From Tianweitania populi (GTDB taxonomy: Bacteria; Pseudomonadota; Alphaproteobacteria; Rhizobiales; Rhizobiaceae), in contig NZ_BMZQ01000001.1 of NCBI RefSeq assembly GCF_014652875.1, positions 434,001-498,000 of the forward strand: DNA of 64,000 nucleotides, in the 5' to 3' direction. Shown here piece by piece: positions 8,473 through 17,993 of this stretch. Every line of letters begins with the position of its first letter. Position 1 is the stretch's first letter. A program made the translations under genes and the position numbers. The notes beneath the pieces were generated by a model, which saw only the letters and a list, made by a program, of their open reading frames with translations, made no database searches and was not told the DNA's origin.

Positions 8473-10725
8473 ATGAACACACATGTAAATCCACCCGCCC
8501 GCATCGGCGAACCGCTGAGCCGCGTCGACGGCCGTTTGAAGGTGACCGGTCACGCTCGTTACGCTGCCGAGCATCCGGTGGCAGATCTGCTTTATGGCTG
8601 GGTTGTTTCAAGCAGCATTGCGAAAGGCCGCATCACTGCCATCCATGAAGACGCCGCTCGGGCGGTCGCTGGCGTTGTCGAGATCATCACCCACAAGAAC
8701 AGGCCTGATCTCGCAAAGGCCGACAGCGCCTATCAGGAGCAGGTCGCTCCTCCAGGAAAGCCGTTCCGCGCGCTGTATGATGACGAAGTTCAGTACAGCC
8801 TTCAGCCAGTTGCGCTCGTCGTGGCTCAGGATCTGGAAACTGCCCGCTATGCGGCATCCCTGATCAAGGTCGACTACGAAGCGGCTAAACACAACACAGA
8901 CTTCCGCATCGCGCAGGGCGAGCGCTTCATGCCTCGCCGCAAGCGCGCCGCCTACCAGCCTCCGAAGAACCGCGGTGACGTCGATACCGCCTTCGCAGAA
9001 GCTGCACACCAGATCGCCGGCACCTACCATCTGGCGACGCATGTCCATAATCCCATGGAGATGCATGCCACGACGGTCGTGTGGGAAGGCGATGAGCGCA
9101 TCACCGTTTACGACAAGACACAAGGCTCGCAGAACACGCAGACCTATCTGGCCAATGTGTTCGGCTTCAAGAAAGAGAACATACGCGTTCTGAACCCGTT
9201 TGTTGGCGGCGCCTTCGGTTCCGGCCTGCGTCCGCAATACCAGGCTTACCTGGCCACGATGGCGGCCAAGATGCTGGAGCGGTCGGTGCGCTTGGTGATG
9301 ACCCGTCCGCAGATGTTTAGCCACGTCCATCGTCCGGAGGCACTTCAGGCCGTGTCGCTGGCTACCGATTCTCAAGGCCACCTGACCGGAATGCGTACCG
9401 AGGCCACGACGGCAACCTCTCGCTTCGAAAACTACATGGAGACCGTCGTAAACTGGGGGCTCATGGCATATGCCTGCCCTAATGCCGAGGCCGACTACAC
9501 CATCGCTCCGGTCGACAGCTATACGCCAGGCGACATGCGCGCGCCCGGTGCTGCAACGGGCATGACGCTTTTCGAAATCGCGATGGACGAGATGGCTTAT
9601 GAGGCCAACGTCGATCCGCTCGAGTTCCGCCTTATCAACTATTCCGAAAAGGATGCGATGCACGACACGCCCTACACCTCAAAGGCCTTGAAAGAGGCCT
9701 ATGCGGAGGGGGCGGCGAAGTTTGGTTGGGATAGCCGCAGCATGGCGCCGCGCTCGATGCGTGATGGAAGCGAGCTCGTAGGCTGGGGCGTCGCCACAGG
9801 CATGTGGGACGCCATGTTCCAGAAGACGTCTGCACGCGCGCGCTTGTCGGCCAACGGGGATCTGCTCCTCGAAACGGCAGCATCGGATATCGGCACGGGC
9901 ACCTACACGATCCTCGCGCAGATCGCCTCGGATACGCTCGGCATTCCGGTCGAGCAGATCTCCGTGAAGATTGGCGATAGCGATTTGCCGATGTCGCCTA
10001 TCGAGGGCGGTTCCTGGACTGCGGCCTCCGCCGGCGCAGCAGTCGAAGCCACCTGTCAGAGCCTCGGCAAAAAGCTGTTCGAGGCAGCGCAGAAGGTGAA
10101 GAACTCACCGCTTGCCGACGCGAAGATTGATGATGTCCGCTTTGATTATGGACGCCTTCTTTCGAAGACGGATCCCGACAAGTCCGTTTCCTACGGCGAA
10201 GCGATGGCCGCTGCGGGAGAAGTCAGCATCGAAGCCGAGGAAACCGTGTCGTCCGGCATCTCCGGTATGATCAGCCAGATGCGCAAGTCGCGCAACACGC
10301 ACAGTGCCGTCTTCGCCGAAGTGAAGGTTGATGAAGAACTTGGTGTGGTTCGTGTCACCCGAGTGGTCTGCGCCGTCGCCGCCGGCCGCATCATCAATCC
10401 TAAAACAGCACGCAGCCAGATCCTGGGCGGCGTGGTGATGGGCATCGGCATGGGACTTCATGAAGAGACGTTCGTCGATCACCGTCTCGGTCGCATCATG
10501 AACCATGATCTTGCCGAGTATCACGTGCCCGCCAATGCCGACATTCACGACATCGAGGTGATCTTCGTGGACGAGCCTGATCCGGAGGTAACGCCAATGG
10601 GCGTGAAGGGCGTGGGCGAGATCGGCATTGTCGGAACAGCGGCAGCGGTAGCCAACGCCATCTTCCATGCGACCGGAAAGCGGCTTCGCGATCTGCCGAT
10701 CACCATCGACAAGATCTTGGAATAG
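8473..10725 (+). CDS. paoC: Aldehyde oxidoreductase, molybdenum subunit (PaoC/YagR type)
   Basis: 750-residue catalytic subunit that binds the molybdopterin (cytosine dinucleotide) cofactor and hydroxylates the substrate. Visible features are an N-terminal Ald_Xan_dh domain (GRLKVTGHARYAAEH), cofactor-binding segments such as FVGGAFGSG (near 243-251) and GAATGM, and the catalytic glutamate in GVKGVGEIGIVG (about Glu716). The substrate is probably an aromatic or other aldehyde, by analogy with PaoABC. No PaoD/XdhC cofactor-insertion chaperone gene follows: the operon ends in a strong terminator. That chaperone must therefore be encoded elsewhere. Confidence 0.9.
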   Translation: MNTHVNPPARIGEPLSRVDGRLKVTGHARYAAEHPVADLLYGWVVSSSIAKGRITAIHEDAARAVAGVVEIITHKNRPDLAKADSAYQEQVAPPGKPFRALYDDEVQYSLQPVALVVAQDLETARYAASLIKVDYEAAKHNTDFRIAQGERFMPRRKRAAYQPPKNRGDVDTAFAEAAHQIAGTYHLATHVHNPMEMHATTVVWEGDERITVYDKTQGSQNTQTYLANVFGFKKENIRVLNPFVGGAFGSGLRPQYQAYLATMAAKMLERSVRLVMTRPQMFSHVHRPEALQAVSLATDSQGHLTGMRTEATTATSRFENYMETVVNWGLMAYACPNAEADYTIAPVDSYTPGDMRAPGAATGMTLFEIAMDEMAYEANVDPLEFRLINYSEKDAMHDTPYTSKALKEAYAEGAAKFGWDSRSMAPRSMRDGSELVGWGVATGMWDAMFQKTSARARLSANGDLLLETAASDIGTGTYTILAQIASDTLGIPVEQISVKIGDSDLPMSPIEGGSWTAASAGAAVEATCQSLGKKLFEAAQKVKNSPLADAKIDDVRFDYGRLLSKTDPDKSVSYGEAMAAAGEVSIEAEETVSSGISGMISQMRKSRNTHSAVFAEVKVDEELGVVRVTRVVCAVAAGRIINPKTARSQILGGVVMGIGMGLHEETFVDHRLGRIMNHDLAEYHVPANADIHDIEVIFVDEPDPEVTPMGVKGVGEIGIVGTAAAVANAIFHATGKRLRDLPITIDKILE

Positions 10726-10747
10726 GCGAGTCAGTCACACAATGAGA

Positions 10748-10780
10748 ACAGGGGCGCTTCGGCGCCCTTGTTTGTTTTGG
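10748..10780 (+). terminator. Rho-independent terminator of the Pao operon
   Basis: 10-bp stem (one G-U pair) with a TTCG tetraloop, then TGTTTGTTTT, starting 23 nt past the paoC stop. Confidence 0.85.
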
Positions 10781-11127
10781 CGCGTTTGCCCCTCGATTCG
10801 TCGGACAAAGCCTCTGATTCCGCCAATTTGCGAGAGCTGGGATGATCTAAAAGGCTGCGCTCAAGCGATCGGACAGCCTCATTCGTTAACCAAACCTTAC
10901 CCACCCCCCTCAATTCGTGTCTTTTGTGCAACAAGGTGTTCTCATAGGGGCGACTTCAAGGTCCCTCAGCCACAATCCCAGTTGAACGGGCCGACAGGGG
11001 GAGTAAACGTCTTTCCAGAAGAAGGGGCGAACAACGCAGCTTTTTCGGCCATAGGGGATGGGGCAGGGAACGCTGTCCTTCAGCAAAATACCCAGACCCA
11101 CTATCAACTTTGACTGGAGGTCAGAAA
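10781..11127. other. Upstream region and probable leader of porin C
   Basis: About 350 bp without a credible gene between the Pao terminator and porin C. It contains a CtrA-like half-match at 10886-10900 and a GTGCAACAAGG stretch near 10926 that resembles part of the box upstream of porins A and B. I see no GGGG-loop hairpin like theirs. A strong porin promoter is expected here but I cannot place it. Confidence 0.4.
10886..10900 (+). promoter_or_regulatory. CtrA-like box, one mismatch
   Basis: TTAA-N7-TTAC, one base off the TTAA-N7-TTAA consensus of the cell-cycle regulator CtrA, about 230 bp before porin C. It could be chance. Confidence 0.2.
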
Positions 11128-12156
11128 ATGAACATTAAGAGCCTGCTTCTCGGCTCCGCAGCGGCCATGATCGCTGTCTCCGGCGCTCGCGCTGCTGACG
11201 CTGTCGTGATCGCAGAACCAGAGCCCGTTGAATACGTTCGCGTTTGCGACGTCTACGGCACCGGTTACTTCTACATTCCGGGCACCGAGACCTGCTTGAA
11301 GGTCGGCGGCTACGTCCGCTTCGAAGTTCGCAACATCGGTGGCGACGACGAAGACTTCAACAACGACGGCTACGACACTCGCGCCCGTTTCGCTCCGACC
11401 TTCACCGTGAAGTCGGAAACCGAGCTCGGCACCCTGACCGGCTACGGCCGTATTTTCGCTCAGTACGACTCCAACGGCGCTAACGACACCACGATCGAGC
11501 ATGCTCAGATCTCGTTGGCCACTGCTACCGGCACGTTCCTGGTCGGCTACGGCGATACGCCTTACTCGCGCTTCCTCGACTACGGTGGTCCGACCATCAA
11601 CGACGGTTCGTACGGCGACACCAACGCTTCCGAAATCTCCTACACCTTCACCGGTGGTAACGGCTTCTCGGCAATCATCGCTGCCGTCGACAACGACGTG
11701 AACGGCGATTGGGACACGAACTTCGAAGGCGGCGTGCGCTTCACGCAGGCTTGGGGCTGGATCGGTGGTCTCGCCGGTTATGACGGCGTTGAAGAAGAGT
11801 TCGGCGCTAAGGTTGGCGTTGGCTTCAAGATCCCGAACACGGCTATCGAGCTGACCGTTCAGGGCTTGTACTCCAGCGAAGACGACTTCGGTCACTTCTA
11901 CTCGATCCGCGACAACGGCGACGCATACGGCGACTTCGATTACGCTGAATGGGCTGTTCTTGCTGGCGCTTCGGTTGCCTTCAACGAGAAGGTCGGCCTG
12001 GCTGGTACGTTCCAGTACTTCGACACTGAAGAGTTCTTCGCAGCTGTTTCGCTGCCGATCTCGCCGGTTGCTGGCCTCTCGATCACTCCGGAAGTCAACT
12101 ACGTCTCCCGGAACGAAGAGTTCAACGGCATCCTGCGCTTCCAGCGCTCGTTCTAA
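11128..12156 (+). CDS. Rhizobial-type porin (Porin_2 family), copy C
   Basis: 342-residue porin with the best expression signals of the three: a TGGAGG ribosome site 8 nt before the ATG, codon use rich in GGC, GAC and GTC, and a strong terminator behind it. The signal peptide ends at GARAADAVV. The family block VRVCDVYGTGYFYIPGTETC and LKVGGYVRF follow, and the C-terminus is ILRFQRSF. A longer in-frame TTG start at 11110 falls upstream of the ribosome site and is rejected. It is more diverged from copies A and B than they are from each other. It is probably the main outer-membrane porin of the set. Confidence 0.94.
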   Translation: MNIKSLLLGSAAAMIAVSGARAADAVVIAEPEPVEYVRVCDVYGTGYFYIPGTETCLKVGGYVRFEVRNIGGDDEDFNNDGYDTRARFAPTFTVKSETELGTLTGYGRIFAQYDSNGANDTTIEHAQISLATATGTFLVGYGDTPYSRFLDYGGPTINDGSYGDTNASEISYTFTGGNGFSAIIAAVDNDVNGDWDTNFEGGVRFTQAWGWIGGLAGYDGVEEEFGAKVGVGFKIPNTAIELTVQGLYSSEDDFGHFYSIRDNGDAYGDFDYAEWAVLAGASVAFNEKVGLAGTFQYFDTEEFFAAVSLPISPVAGLSITPEVNYVSRNEEFNGILRFQRSF

Positions 12157-12180
12157 TCCACTCGCAAGAGTTGGTTACAG

Positions 12181-12215
12181 AAAGCCCGGCGATTTCGCCG
12201 GGCTTTTTTGTTTTT
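12181..12215 (+). terminator. Rho-independent terminator of porin C
   Basis: AAGCCCGGCG-ATTT-CGCCGGGCTT, a 10-bp perfect stem followed by TTTTGTTTTT, 25 nt after the stop. Confidence 0.92.
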
Positions 12216-12613
12216 GGGGTGCGCGTCTTCGCAACGGATAGCGGCCCGCATTAAGGCTCTGAAGGTAGCGCGAGTTGTTCTGCTGGATGCGTAAAGTCGT
12301 TCACGCCCAGCTTTGATAGCGATTGTACAGCTGCCTGAGACTGATAGACTTAGGTTCGCTGTTCGCAAGCAGCGGGTTGTTTTCATCGTCAGGAACGTCT
12401 GACGCACTACAGCCTCAAGTTACCCCAGCAGTTAGATAATCGTGGGATGAACGGCTCGCCTAGGAGACGTCAGCTGTAGCGAGGTACGCAAGCCTATGAC
12501 AGCGCACATCATGCTGCATCGAGGGCGGAGAAGGGTGAGCTGTCCCTTAGCAGGGAACTTGAGCCGAGCAGCGAAGGCATCTCTGCTTCTTACGTCAGGC
12601 CTTCCTCAGCACA
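12216..12613. other. Intergenic region with no recognised gene
   Basis: About 400 bp between the porin C terminator and the terminator of the convergent transglycosylase gene. Open frames on either strand have no ribosome site or recognisable product. A small hairpin CGCTG/CAGCG lies near 12360-12375. No tRNA or known RNA motif was recognised. Confidence 0.35.
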
Positions 12614-12639
12614 CAGCAAAACGCCCCTATGAAGGGGCG
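12614..12639 (-). terminator. Rho-independent terminator of the lytic transglycosylase gene
   Basis: On the minus strand CGCCCCT-TCAT-AGGGGCG followed by TTTTGCTG, 28 nt past the stop codon. Confidence 0.8.
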
Positions 12640-12666
12640 CCATGATGGTCAGATGCTGAAGGTGCT

Positions 12667-14748
12667 TTAGCGGCCGCGTGAGAGATCGCCGGCGATGTCC
12701 ATCGAGCCGGCAAGCCGCATCTTGTAGATCTGGTAGTTTTCCATAACGCGCTGCACATAGTTGCGCGTTTCGGTGTAGGGAATGCGCTCTACCCAATCCA
12801 CGACCATGTCGATGTTCTGGCCGCGCGGATCACCATAGCGCTTCGCCCACTCGGCAGCGCGAGAAGGGCCGGCATTGTAGCCCGCGAACGTCATCACATA
12901 GGAGCCGTCGAATCGATCGAGTTGAGTCGCGAGATAGGCCGCGCCAAGCGTTGCGTTGTATCCCGCATCCGTTGTGAGACGATCGGCGGAGTACGCAAGG
13001 CCGCTCTTGCGGGCCATCTCTTTGGCCGTGCCGGGAAGAAGCTGCAAAAGACCGCGGGCGCCGGCACCGGAAACAGCGCTGGCATTGAACTCACTCTCCT
13101 GCCGCGCGATCGCGTAAGCCAAAGCCTTGCCGGCAGTCGACATCTTTGCAGAAGCCGGAATCGCGCCAGTTGGATGGGCGAGGGAGCCGATGTCGAGGCC
13201 CCGCTGTCCAGCGATCTTGCCGACACGCAGAGCCAGATAATGGTTGCCGCGCTTTTCCGCTTGCACAGCCAGCAATGCCAACTCGCCTGGGCTGGTCAGC
13301 TGTTCGGCGAGATCGCGATAAAGACCATCGGCACGCCAGGCATGGCCAGCTGCTTCCAGCCGCTGAATGGCCTGAACGGCTTCGCGACCGGCAAAGTTCT
13401 GACGATCGGTCAGGGTAGGCGAGGGGTAGTCAGCTGTAATCGTGTGACGGCCAAGCTTGGCGGATGCCAGCTGTCCGTAATAGGTCGCGCCGTACCGCGC
13501 GGACTGCTGGTAATAGGTCTGCGCGCTGCCAGGCCCGCCAGCTTCCGCCGCGCGTCCCAGCCAGTAGTAAGCGCGCGACAACGAGATCGGCGTGCTGGAA
13601 ATTTTTGCGATGCGCGCGAAATGGGCCGCCGCAGTCTTCGGGTCGCCTAGGCTGCGCAGAGCGTACCAGCCGGCATGGAACTCCGCATCGGCGGCACTCG
13701 ATGCACTTTCGGCCGAGTGAGCAGCGGCGACACGGTAGGCGAGGTCGGGCTTGCCGAGGTCGAGCAACTCGCGCGACAAAACCCGCCGCTCGATCCACCA
13801 TGCATCCGGGTCGACCAGCGCGGCACGGTCTTTAGGTGCACGCAGCATTGCAGCTGCCGCCAGCGTGTACTTTTCCGCACGGCGCAGGCTCAGTGCCTGT
13901 GCGTAATAGAAGCCGGTCTCGCGCTGTGCGGCAGGAACGGATTCCAGCAAGCGCGTCGCGCTGCCGTCTTTCTTGATCACGGCAGACCAAGCCTTGAACA
14001 AAGCCGGCGCGCCGCTCAAGCCGGCGACGCGCTCAGCGGACGAGACGCGTTCGTTATAGAGCATCTGCTCCATGCGAGCGCGATGGTCTGAAGTCGTCAG
14101 GATCTTGCCAAATTCGCGGATGATCGCCTGTTCGTCGGCGGCTTCCAGCTTTTCAGATCGCCAATAAGGTGCCAGCACGGCACGTGCACCTTTGGCGTCG
14201 CCCAGCGCAACATGGGCGCGCGTCAGCAGCAAGGTGCCGTCCTTGGTTAGCGGCGGCGTACCACCAAAGGCGTTGACCACGATCTGTGGAGCCGGCTTTT
14301 CACGAGCGAGTGCCCGTTCGCTGTTGCGGCGCAGAGCAGCCATGCCCGGCCAGTTCGGTAGCATTGCCGCGGAATTAGCGATCTCGTCACTGCCGACACC
14401 CGGATCAGCCGACAAGGCGATTGCCCAGGCGAGGATGTGCCGGTCCAGCGAATTGGAAGGCAGGCTGTCGCGAACAGTGCGGGCGCGCGGAATGTTCTTG
14501 GACGAAATCGCATCCAGCCCGCTCTTCAGCACGGTCACGCTGCCGCCGCGCTCGAGCTTGCCCGACAGATCGACGTTGGAGGTCAGCGAACCCGTCTTGA
14601 TCTTTGTGTCGACAAAGGCATTGACACCCGGTCGGCTGGTAGGCTTGGGCGTCTTGAAAAGGTCGAGCGCATGCGCAGGCTGGAAAGCCGGGAGCGTGGC
14701 GAGCAGGACGCCGGTAAAGGCCAAAGGCAGGAGCGAACGAGGCTTCAT
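12667..14748 (-). CDS. Soluble lytic murein transglycosylase (Slt70-like)
   Basis: 693-residue periplasmic enzyme that cleaves peptidoglycan glycan strands to 1,6-anhydromuramyl ends. A signal peptide of about 27 residues ends at PAHALD. A long helical superhelix (U- and L-like domains) fills residues 60-520. The C-terminal SLT domain has the catalytic glutamate at about Glu551 in AIARQESEFNASAVS, then GARGLLQLLPGTA and the AGYNAGPSR motif. Length and order fit Slt70. It is transcribed alone, with its own terminator. It faces away from dapA, so the 229-bp gap between them carries both promoters. Confidence 0.93.
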   Translation of the reverse strand: MKPRSLLPLAFTGVLLATLPAFQPAHALDLFKTPKPTSRPGVNAFVDTKIKTGSLTSNVDLSGKLERGGSVTVLKSGLDAISSKNIPRARTVRDSLPSNSLDRHILAWAIALSADPGVGSDEIANSAAMLPNWPGMAALRRNSERALAREKPAPQIVVNAFGGTPPLTKDGTLLLTRAHVALGDAKGARAVLAPYWRSEKLEAADEQAIIREFGKILTTSDHRARMEQMLYNERVSSAERVAGLSGAPALFKAWSAVIKKDGSATRLLESVPAAQRETGFYYAQALSLRRAEKYTLAAAAMLRAPKDRAALVDPDAWWIERRVLSRELLDLGKPDLAYRVAAAHSAESASSAADAEFHAGWYALRSLGDPKTAAAHFARIAKISSTPISLSRAYYWLGRAAEAGGPGSAQTYYQQSARYGATYYGQLASAKLGRHTITADYPSPTLTDRQNFAGREAVQAIQRLEAAGHAWRADGLYRDLAEQLTSPGELALLAVQAEKRGNHYLALRVGKIAGQRGLDIGSLAHPTGAIPASAKMSTAGKALAYAIARQESEFNASAVSGAGARGLLQLLPGTAKEMARKSGLAYSADRLTTDAGYNATLGAAYLATQLDRFDGSYVMTFAGYNAGPSRAAEWAKRYGDPRGQNIDMVVDWVERIPYTETRNYVQRVMENYQIYKMRLAGSMDIAGDLSRGR

Positions 14749-14977
14749 GTCATTGATTTCCCAGAACCAGACGAGAAACAGGGGTGGTGAGGGTTAGCTA
14801 GAAGTAAGCACGCAGGATGAAGAGAGCGTAAACATCCCCGTCCTTTCCGGTTCTGTCTTGTCTCCAGCCGGGGTGAACGAGCTCCGTGTCAAGACTATGG
14901 TGCCGGCCGATGCAATCGTCTAGAAGTCCTCGCGCCCGCCGCTTGTTAGCGGGCTTGCCTTTGTTTGGAGCAGGAAG

Positions 14978-15859
14978 ATGTTGAGAGGCTCGATTACGGC
15001 GCTCGTGACCCCGTTCGCACAGGATGGTCGCTTCGACGAGAAAGCCTTTCAGGATTTCGTTGCCTGGCAGATAGCCGAAGGCACGCATGGTGTCGTGCCG
15101 GTGGGCACAACGGGCGAAACGCCGACTCTCTCGCATGAAGAGCATCGCCAGGTCGTGAAGGCCTGTGTCGCAGTCGCGAAGGGCAAGGTGCCTGTCATTG
15201 CGGGGGCGGGGTCCAACAACACGCGTGAAGCCGTCGAACTGGCGCAGTTTGCGGAAAGCGTCGGGGCCGACGCCGTTCTGGTCGTGACGCCCTACTACAA
15301 CAAGCCGCCGCAGCGCGGGTTATATGCCCACTTCAAGGCGGTTGCCGAAGCGACTTCACTGCCGATCTTGATCTACAACATCCCAGGACGATCGGTGATC
15401 GACATGACGCCGGAAACGATGGGGCAGTTGGCGCATGACTTCAAGAACATCGTCGGTGTGAAGGACGCGACCGGCAAGATCGAGCGCGTTTCGGAACAGC
15501 GCATCACCTGCGGCAAGGACTTCATCCAGCTTTCGGGTGAAGACGCATCCGCTCTCGGGTTCAACGCGCATGGCGGCGTTGGTGCGATCTCGGTCACGTC
15601 CAATGTCGCGCCGCGGCTCTGCTCGGAGTTCCAGGAAGCATGCCGGGCCAATGACATGGAGCGCGCCCGCGAGCTGCAGGATCGCTTGATGCCGCTGCAT
15701 AAGGCGATCTTCATCGAGCCGGGCGTTTCCGGCACGAAGTATGCCTTGTCGCGTCTCGGCAAGATCGAAAACGTCGTGCGCTCCCCGCTTGTGACGATTG
15801 AAAACAGCACGGCCGAGAAGATCGATGCTGCTTTGAAGCATGCCGGCCTGATGAATTAA
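14978..15859 (+). CDS. dapA: 4-hydroxy-tetrahydrodipicolinate synthase
   Basis: 293-residue class I aldolase that condenses pyruvate with aspartate semialdehyde, the first committed step to lysine and diaminopimelate. The Schiff-base lysine is Lys162 (GVKDATGK). Tyr133 of YNIPGRS and the Thr44-Thr45 pair of GTTGETPTL complete the proton relay. An SD-like GGAG...AGGA stretch precedes the ATG at 14978. smpB follows 26 bp after the stop; dapA-smpB is a common alphaproteobacterial pair, so they probably share a transcript. Confidence 0.97.
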   Translation: MLRGSITALVTPFAQDGRFDEKAFQDFVAWQIAEGTHGVVPVGTTGETPTLSHEEHRQVVKACVAVAKGKVPVIAGAGSNNTREAVELAQFAESVGADAVLVVTPYYNKPPQRGLYAHFKAVAEATSLPILIYNIPGRSVIDMTPETMGQLAHDFKNIVGVKDATGKIERVSEQRITCGKDFIQLSGEDASALGFNAHGGVGAISVTSNVAPRLCSEFQEACRANDMERARELQDRLMPLHKAIFIEPGVSGTKYALSRLGKIENVVRSPLVTIENSTAEKIDAALKHAGLMN

Positions 15860-15885
15860 GGCGGCTTCGGCCCTACTTACCCGCC

Positions 15886-16362
15886 ATGAGCCAGAAGAAG
15901 CACGACCCCAACAACAAGATCGCAGCCGAGAACCGCAAGGCGCGCTTTTCCTATGAGGTTCTCGATACGCTGGAGGCCGGGCTCGTTCTCACGGGCACCG
16001 AGATCAAATCGCTGCGCGAAGGGCATGCCACGATCGGCGAATCCTACGCGTCGGTGGAAGGCGGCGAAATCTGGCTGATCAACTCTTATCTGCCGGAATA
16101 TTTGCAGGCGAACCGCTTCAATCACGAGCCGCGCCGACGGCGCAAGCTCTTGTTGAACAAGCGCGAAATGGCTCGCCTGTCGCAAAGCATCGAGCGTGAA
16201 GGCATGACGCTGGTGCCGTTGAAGATCTATTTCAACGATCGCGGCAGGGCGAAGCTGCAGCTCGCCGTTGCGCGTGGCCGCAAGCTGCATGACAAGCGCG
16301 AAGCCGCAAAGCAGCGGGATTGGGGCCGCGAAAAGGCGCGGCTCATGAAGGACCGTGGTTGA
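15886..16362 (+). CDS. smpB: SsrA-binding protein SmpB
   Basis: 158-residue tmRNA-binding protein required for trans-translation rescue of stalled ribosomes. It shows the SmpB core: [20 protein letters not shown] near the N-terminus, [14 protein letters not shown] near residues 39-52, and the basic tail [14 protein letters not shown] that mimics mRNA in the ribosome channel. Its stop codon shares a base with the next start (TGATG), suggesting coupling to the following small periplasmic protein. Confidence 0.97.
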   Translation: MSQKKHDPNNKIAAENRKARFSYEVLDTLEAGLVLTGTEIKSLREGHATIGESYASVEGGEIWLINSYLPEYLQANRFNHEPRRRRKLLLNKREMARLSQSIEREGMTLVPLKIYFNDRGRAKLQLAVARGRKLHDKREAAKQRDWGREKARLMKDRG

Positions 16363-16742
16363 TGAAACGACTTCTGCTAGGGCTGGCCTTTCTGACTGCG
16401 GCGATGCTGCCGGCCCATGCCGCCGAAACAGATGCGGAATTCGCGCAGCGCTTGCACCAGCATCTGATGACGGTGCGGGCTGACGAGCGCGTTATCGCGG
16501 TTGCACGTGACGCTTCGCCCAGCAATGTGACGGTCGAGTTTCGGCTTGATCCAGAAGGCAAGGTCGGCAAGCCGAAGATCGTGCATTCGATCCTGTCTCA
16601 GGACGCGCAGAAGGCGATCCTGGCAGCGCTCGGCGATCTGCCGCCAATCTTGCTCAACGGTTATGTCGCAGAGGCCACTTACCAACTGCCGCTGCGGCTC
16701 GAATATACCGAGCCGGTGCCGCCGGCAGCACCGGCGCAATAA
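16362..16742 (+). CDS. Small exported protein with a TonB C-terminal-like domain
   Basis: 126-residue protein with a signal peptide of about 20 residues ending at AHAAET. The remainder resembles the TonB C-terminal / energy-transducer fold: VTVEFRLDPEGKVGKPKIVHS followed by a helix and a final strand. A Pro/Ala-rich tail ends the protein. There is no proline-rich spacer or membrane anchor as in true TonB, so it is a free periplasmic protein of unknown role. It overlaps the smpB stop by one base. Similar small proteins next to smpB are seen in rhizobia; no function is assigned. Confidence 0.75.
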   Translation: MKRLLLGLAFLTAAMLPAHAAETDAEFAQRLHQHLMTVRADERVIAVARDASPSNVTVEFRLDPEGKVGKPKIVHSILSQDAQKAILAALGDLPPILLNGYVAEATYQLPLRLEYTEPVPPAAPAQ

Positions 16743-16744
16743 GC

Positions 16745-17413
16745 TCAGCCTGCCGAATCGATCACGCTACGGGCGAGCCTGAACACGTCATGGAACATGG
16801 GCGTGGTCAGCACGCCTGTGTTCGTGTTGTAGCGCGAGCAGTGGTAGCTCGAGATGATCGTTGGCCCACCCGGCACATCAGCCGGCAGCCCGTGCTTGAA
16901 CGGGTAATCCTTGATCTTCAGACCATAGGCGCGAATCGTCGACTGGTGTGCGATGGAGCCCAGCGTCACAACCACGCGCAACGATTCGGGTTGATCAAAC
17001 ATCGGCGTAAGAAATTGCCGGCAGGTGCGGATTTCTTCCGGCGTCGGCTTGTTTTCCGGCGGCACGCAGCGAACGGCATTGACGATCGCTGTGTCCACCA
17101 GCTGGAGACTATCATCGGGCCGTGCTTCGAACTGGCCGGTGGCAAAGCCAAACTTCAGCAGCGTGCTGTAAAGCAGATCACCGGCATAATCGCCCGTAAA
17201 AGGCCGGCCTGTGCGGTTTGCGCCGCGCACCCCAGGTGCCAGGCCGATGATCAGCAGCTTGGCCGACGCTATTCCCTCAACCGGTAGGAAAGGGGGAACC
17301 GGCGCGTTGAACCAGCTTGGTTCGCGCTGGCGCCAACTGGCGATGAAGTCGTGCAGGCGAGGGCAGAAATTGCAGTCGGGCGAAGGCTCCGGCCGCCGGA
17401 TGGCATCAGACAA
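16745..17413 (-). CDS. Family 5 uracil-DNA glycosylase (UDGb)
   Basis: 222-residue DNA repair enzyme that removes uracil and other deaminated bases. Motif A is GLAPGVRGANRTGRPFTGD, diagnostic of family 5. The HCSRYNTNTG block corresponds to the second active-site motif. Four cysteines (CNFC near the N-terminus, then VRC and RTC about 120 residues later) should bind a [4Fe-4S] cluster. I start it at a TTG (17413) overlapping the end of the NYN gene by 8 bp, with GGAAG just upstream. A longer open frame to 17539 would lie wholly inside that gene. Confidence 0.88.
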   Translation of the reverse strand: MSDAIRRPEPSPDCNFCPRLHDFIASWRQREPSWFNAPVPPFLPVEGIASAKLLIIGLAPGVRGANRTGRPFTGDYAGDLLYSTLLKFGFATGQFEARPDDSLQLVDTAIVNAVRCVPPENKPTPEEIRTCRQFLTPMFDQPESLRVVVTLGSIAHQSTIRAYGLKIKDYPFKHGLPADVPGGPTIISSYHCSRYNTNTGVLTTPMFHDVFRLARSVIDSAG

Positions 17414-17993
17414 GATCGTCTTCCGGTTCAAGCTCAACCGGATCTGGGCGACGAACCGGCCGCTCGGAAGGATCACGCCCCACCTCAGCGCGCAAGGTTT
17501 GAAGGTCGATGAAATGATCAGCCTGACGACGCAGCTCATCGGAAATCATCGGCGGCTGCGAGGACATGGTAGAAACCACACTGACCTTTCGGCCGCGACG
17601 CTGCAGTGCTTCCACCAGCGTACGGAAGTCGCCGTCGCCTGAAAAGATCACGTAGTGGTCGACAACATCGGCGAGCTCAAGCGCATCGATCGCGAGCTCG
17701 ATATCCATGTTGCCCTTCACCTTGCGGCGGCCGGTGGCGTCGGTAAATTCCTTGGCTGGCTTGGTGACGACGCGGTAGCCGTTATAGTCGAGCCAGTCGA
17801 TCAGCGGGCGGATCGAGGAATACTCCTGATCCTCGACCAGCGCCGTGTAATAGTAGGCCCGCAGGAGGTAGCCGCGCTTCTGAAAATTGGCGAGCAGCTT
17901 GCGGTAATCAATGTCGAAGCCGAGGGAACGCGACGTGGCGTAGAGGTTGGCTCCGTCGATGAACAAAGCGATCTTTTCGCGCGGGTCGAACAT
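17406..17993 (-). CDS. NYN-domain (LabA/DUF88-type) putative RNase
   Basis: 195-residue PIN-like nuclease domain of the NYN family. The metal-binding acidic residues are visible: Asp in ALFIDGANLYA (near 9-19), Asp in KGNMDIELAIDA and the pair in FSGDGDFRTL. A C-terminal low-complexity stretch is rich in Pro, Arg, Asp and Glu. The ATG at 17993 is chosen because GAAGGA precedes it; an upstream in-frame ATG at 18020 lacks a ribosome site. It is probably an RNA-processing enzyme. It overlaps the uracil-DNA glycosylase, so both come from one transcript. Confidence 0.88.
   Translation of the reverse strand: MFDPREKIALFIDGANLYATSRSLGFDIDYRKLLANFQKRGYLLRAYYYTALVEDQEYSSIRPLIDWLDYNGYRVVTKPAKEFTDATGRRKVKGNMDIELAIDALELADVVDHYVIFSGDGDFRTLVEALQRRGRKVSVVSTMSSQPPMISDELRRQADHFIDLQTLRAEVGRDPSERPVRRPDPVELEPEDDLV

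Noticed and set aside
12153-12407. 84-codon minus-strand open frame after porin C
   Set aside because: Runs through the porin terminator, has no ribosome site and a random-looking basic sequence.
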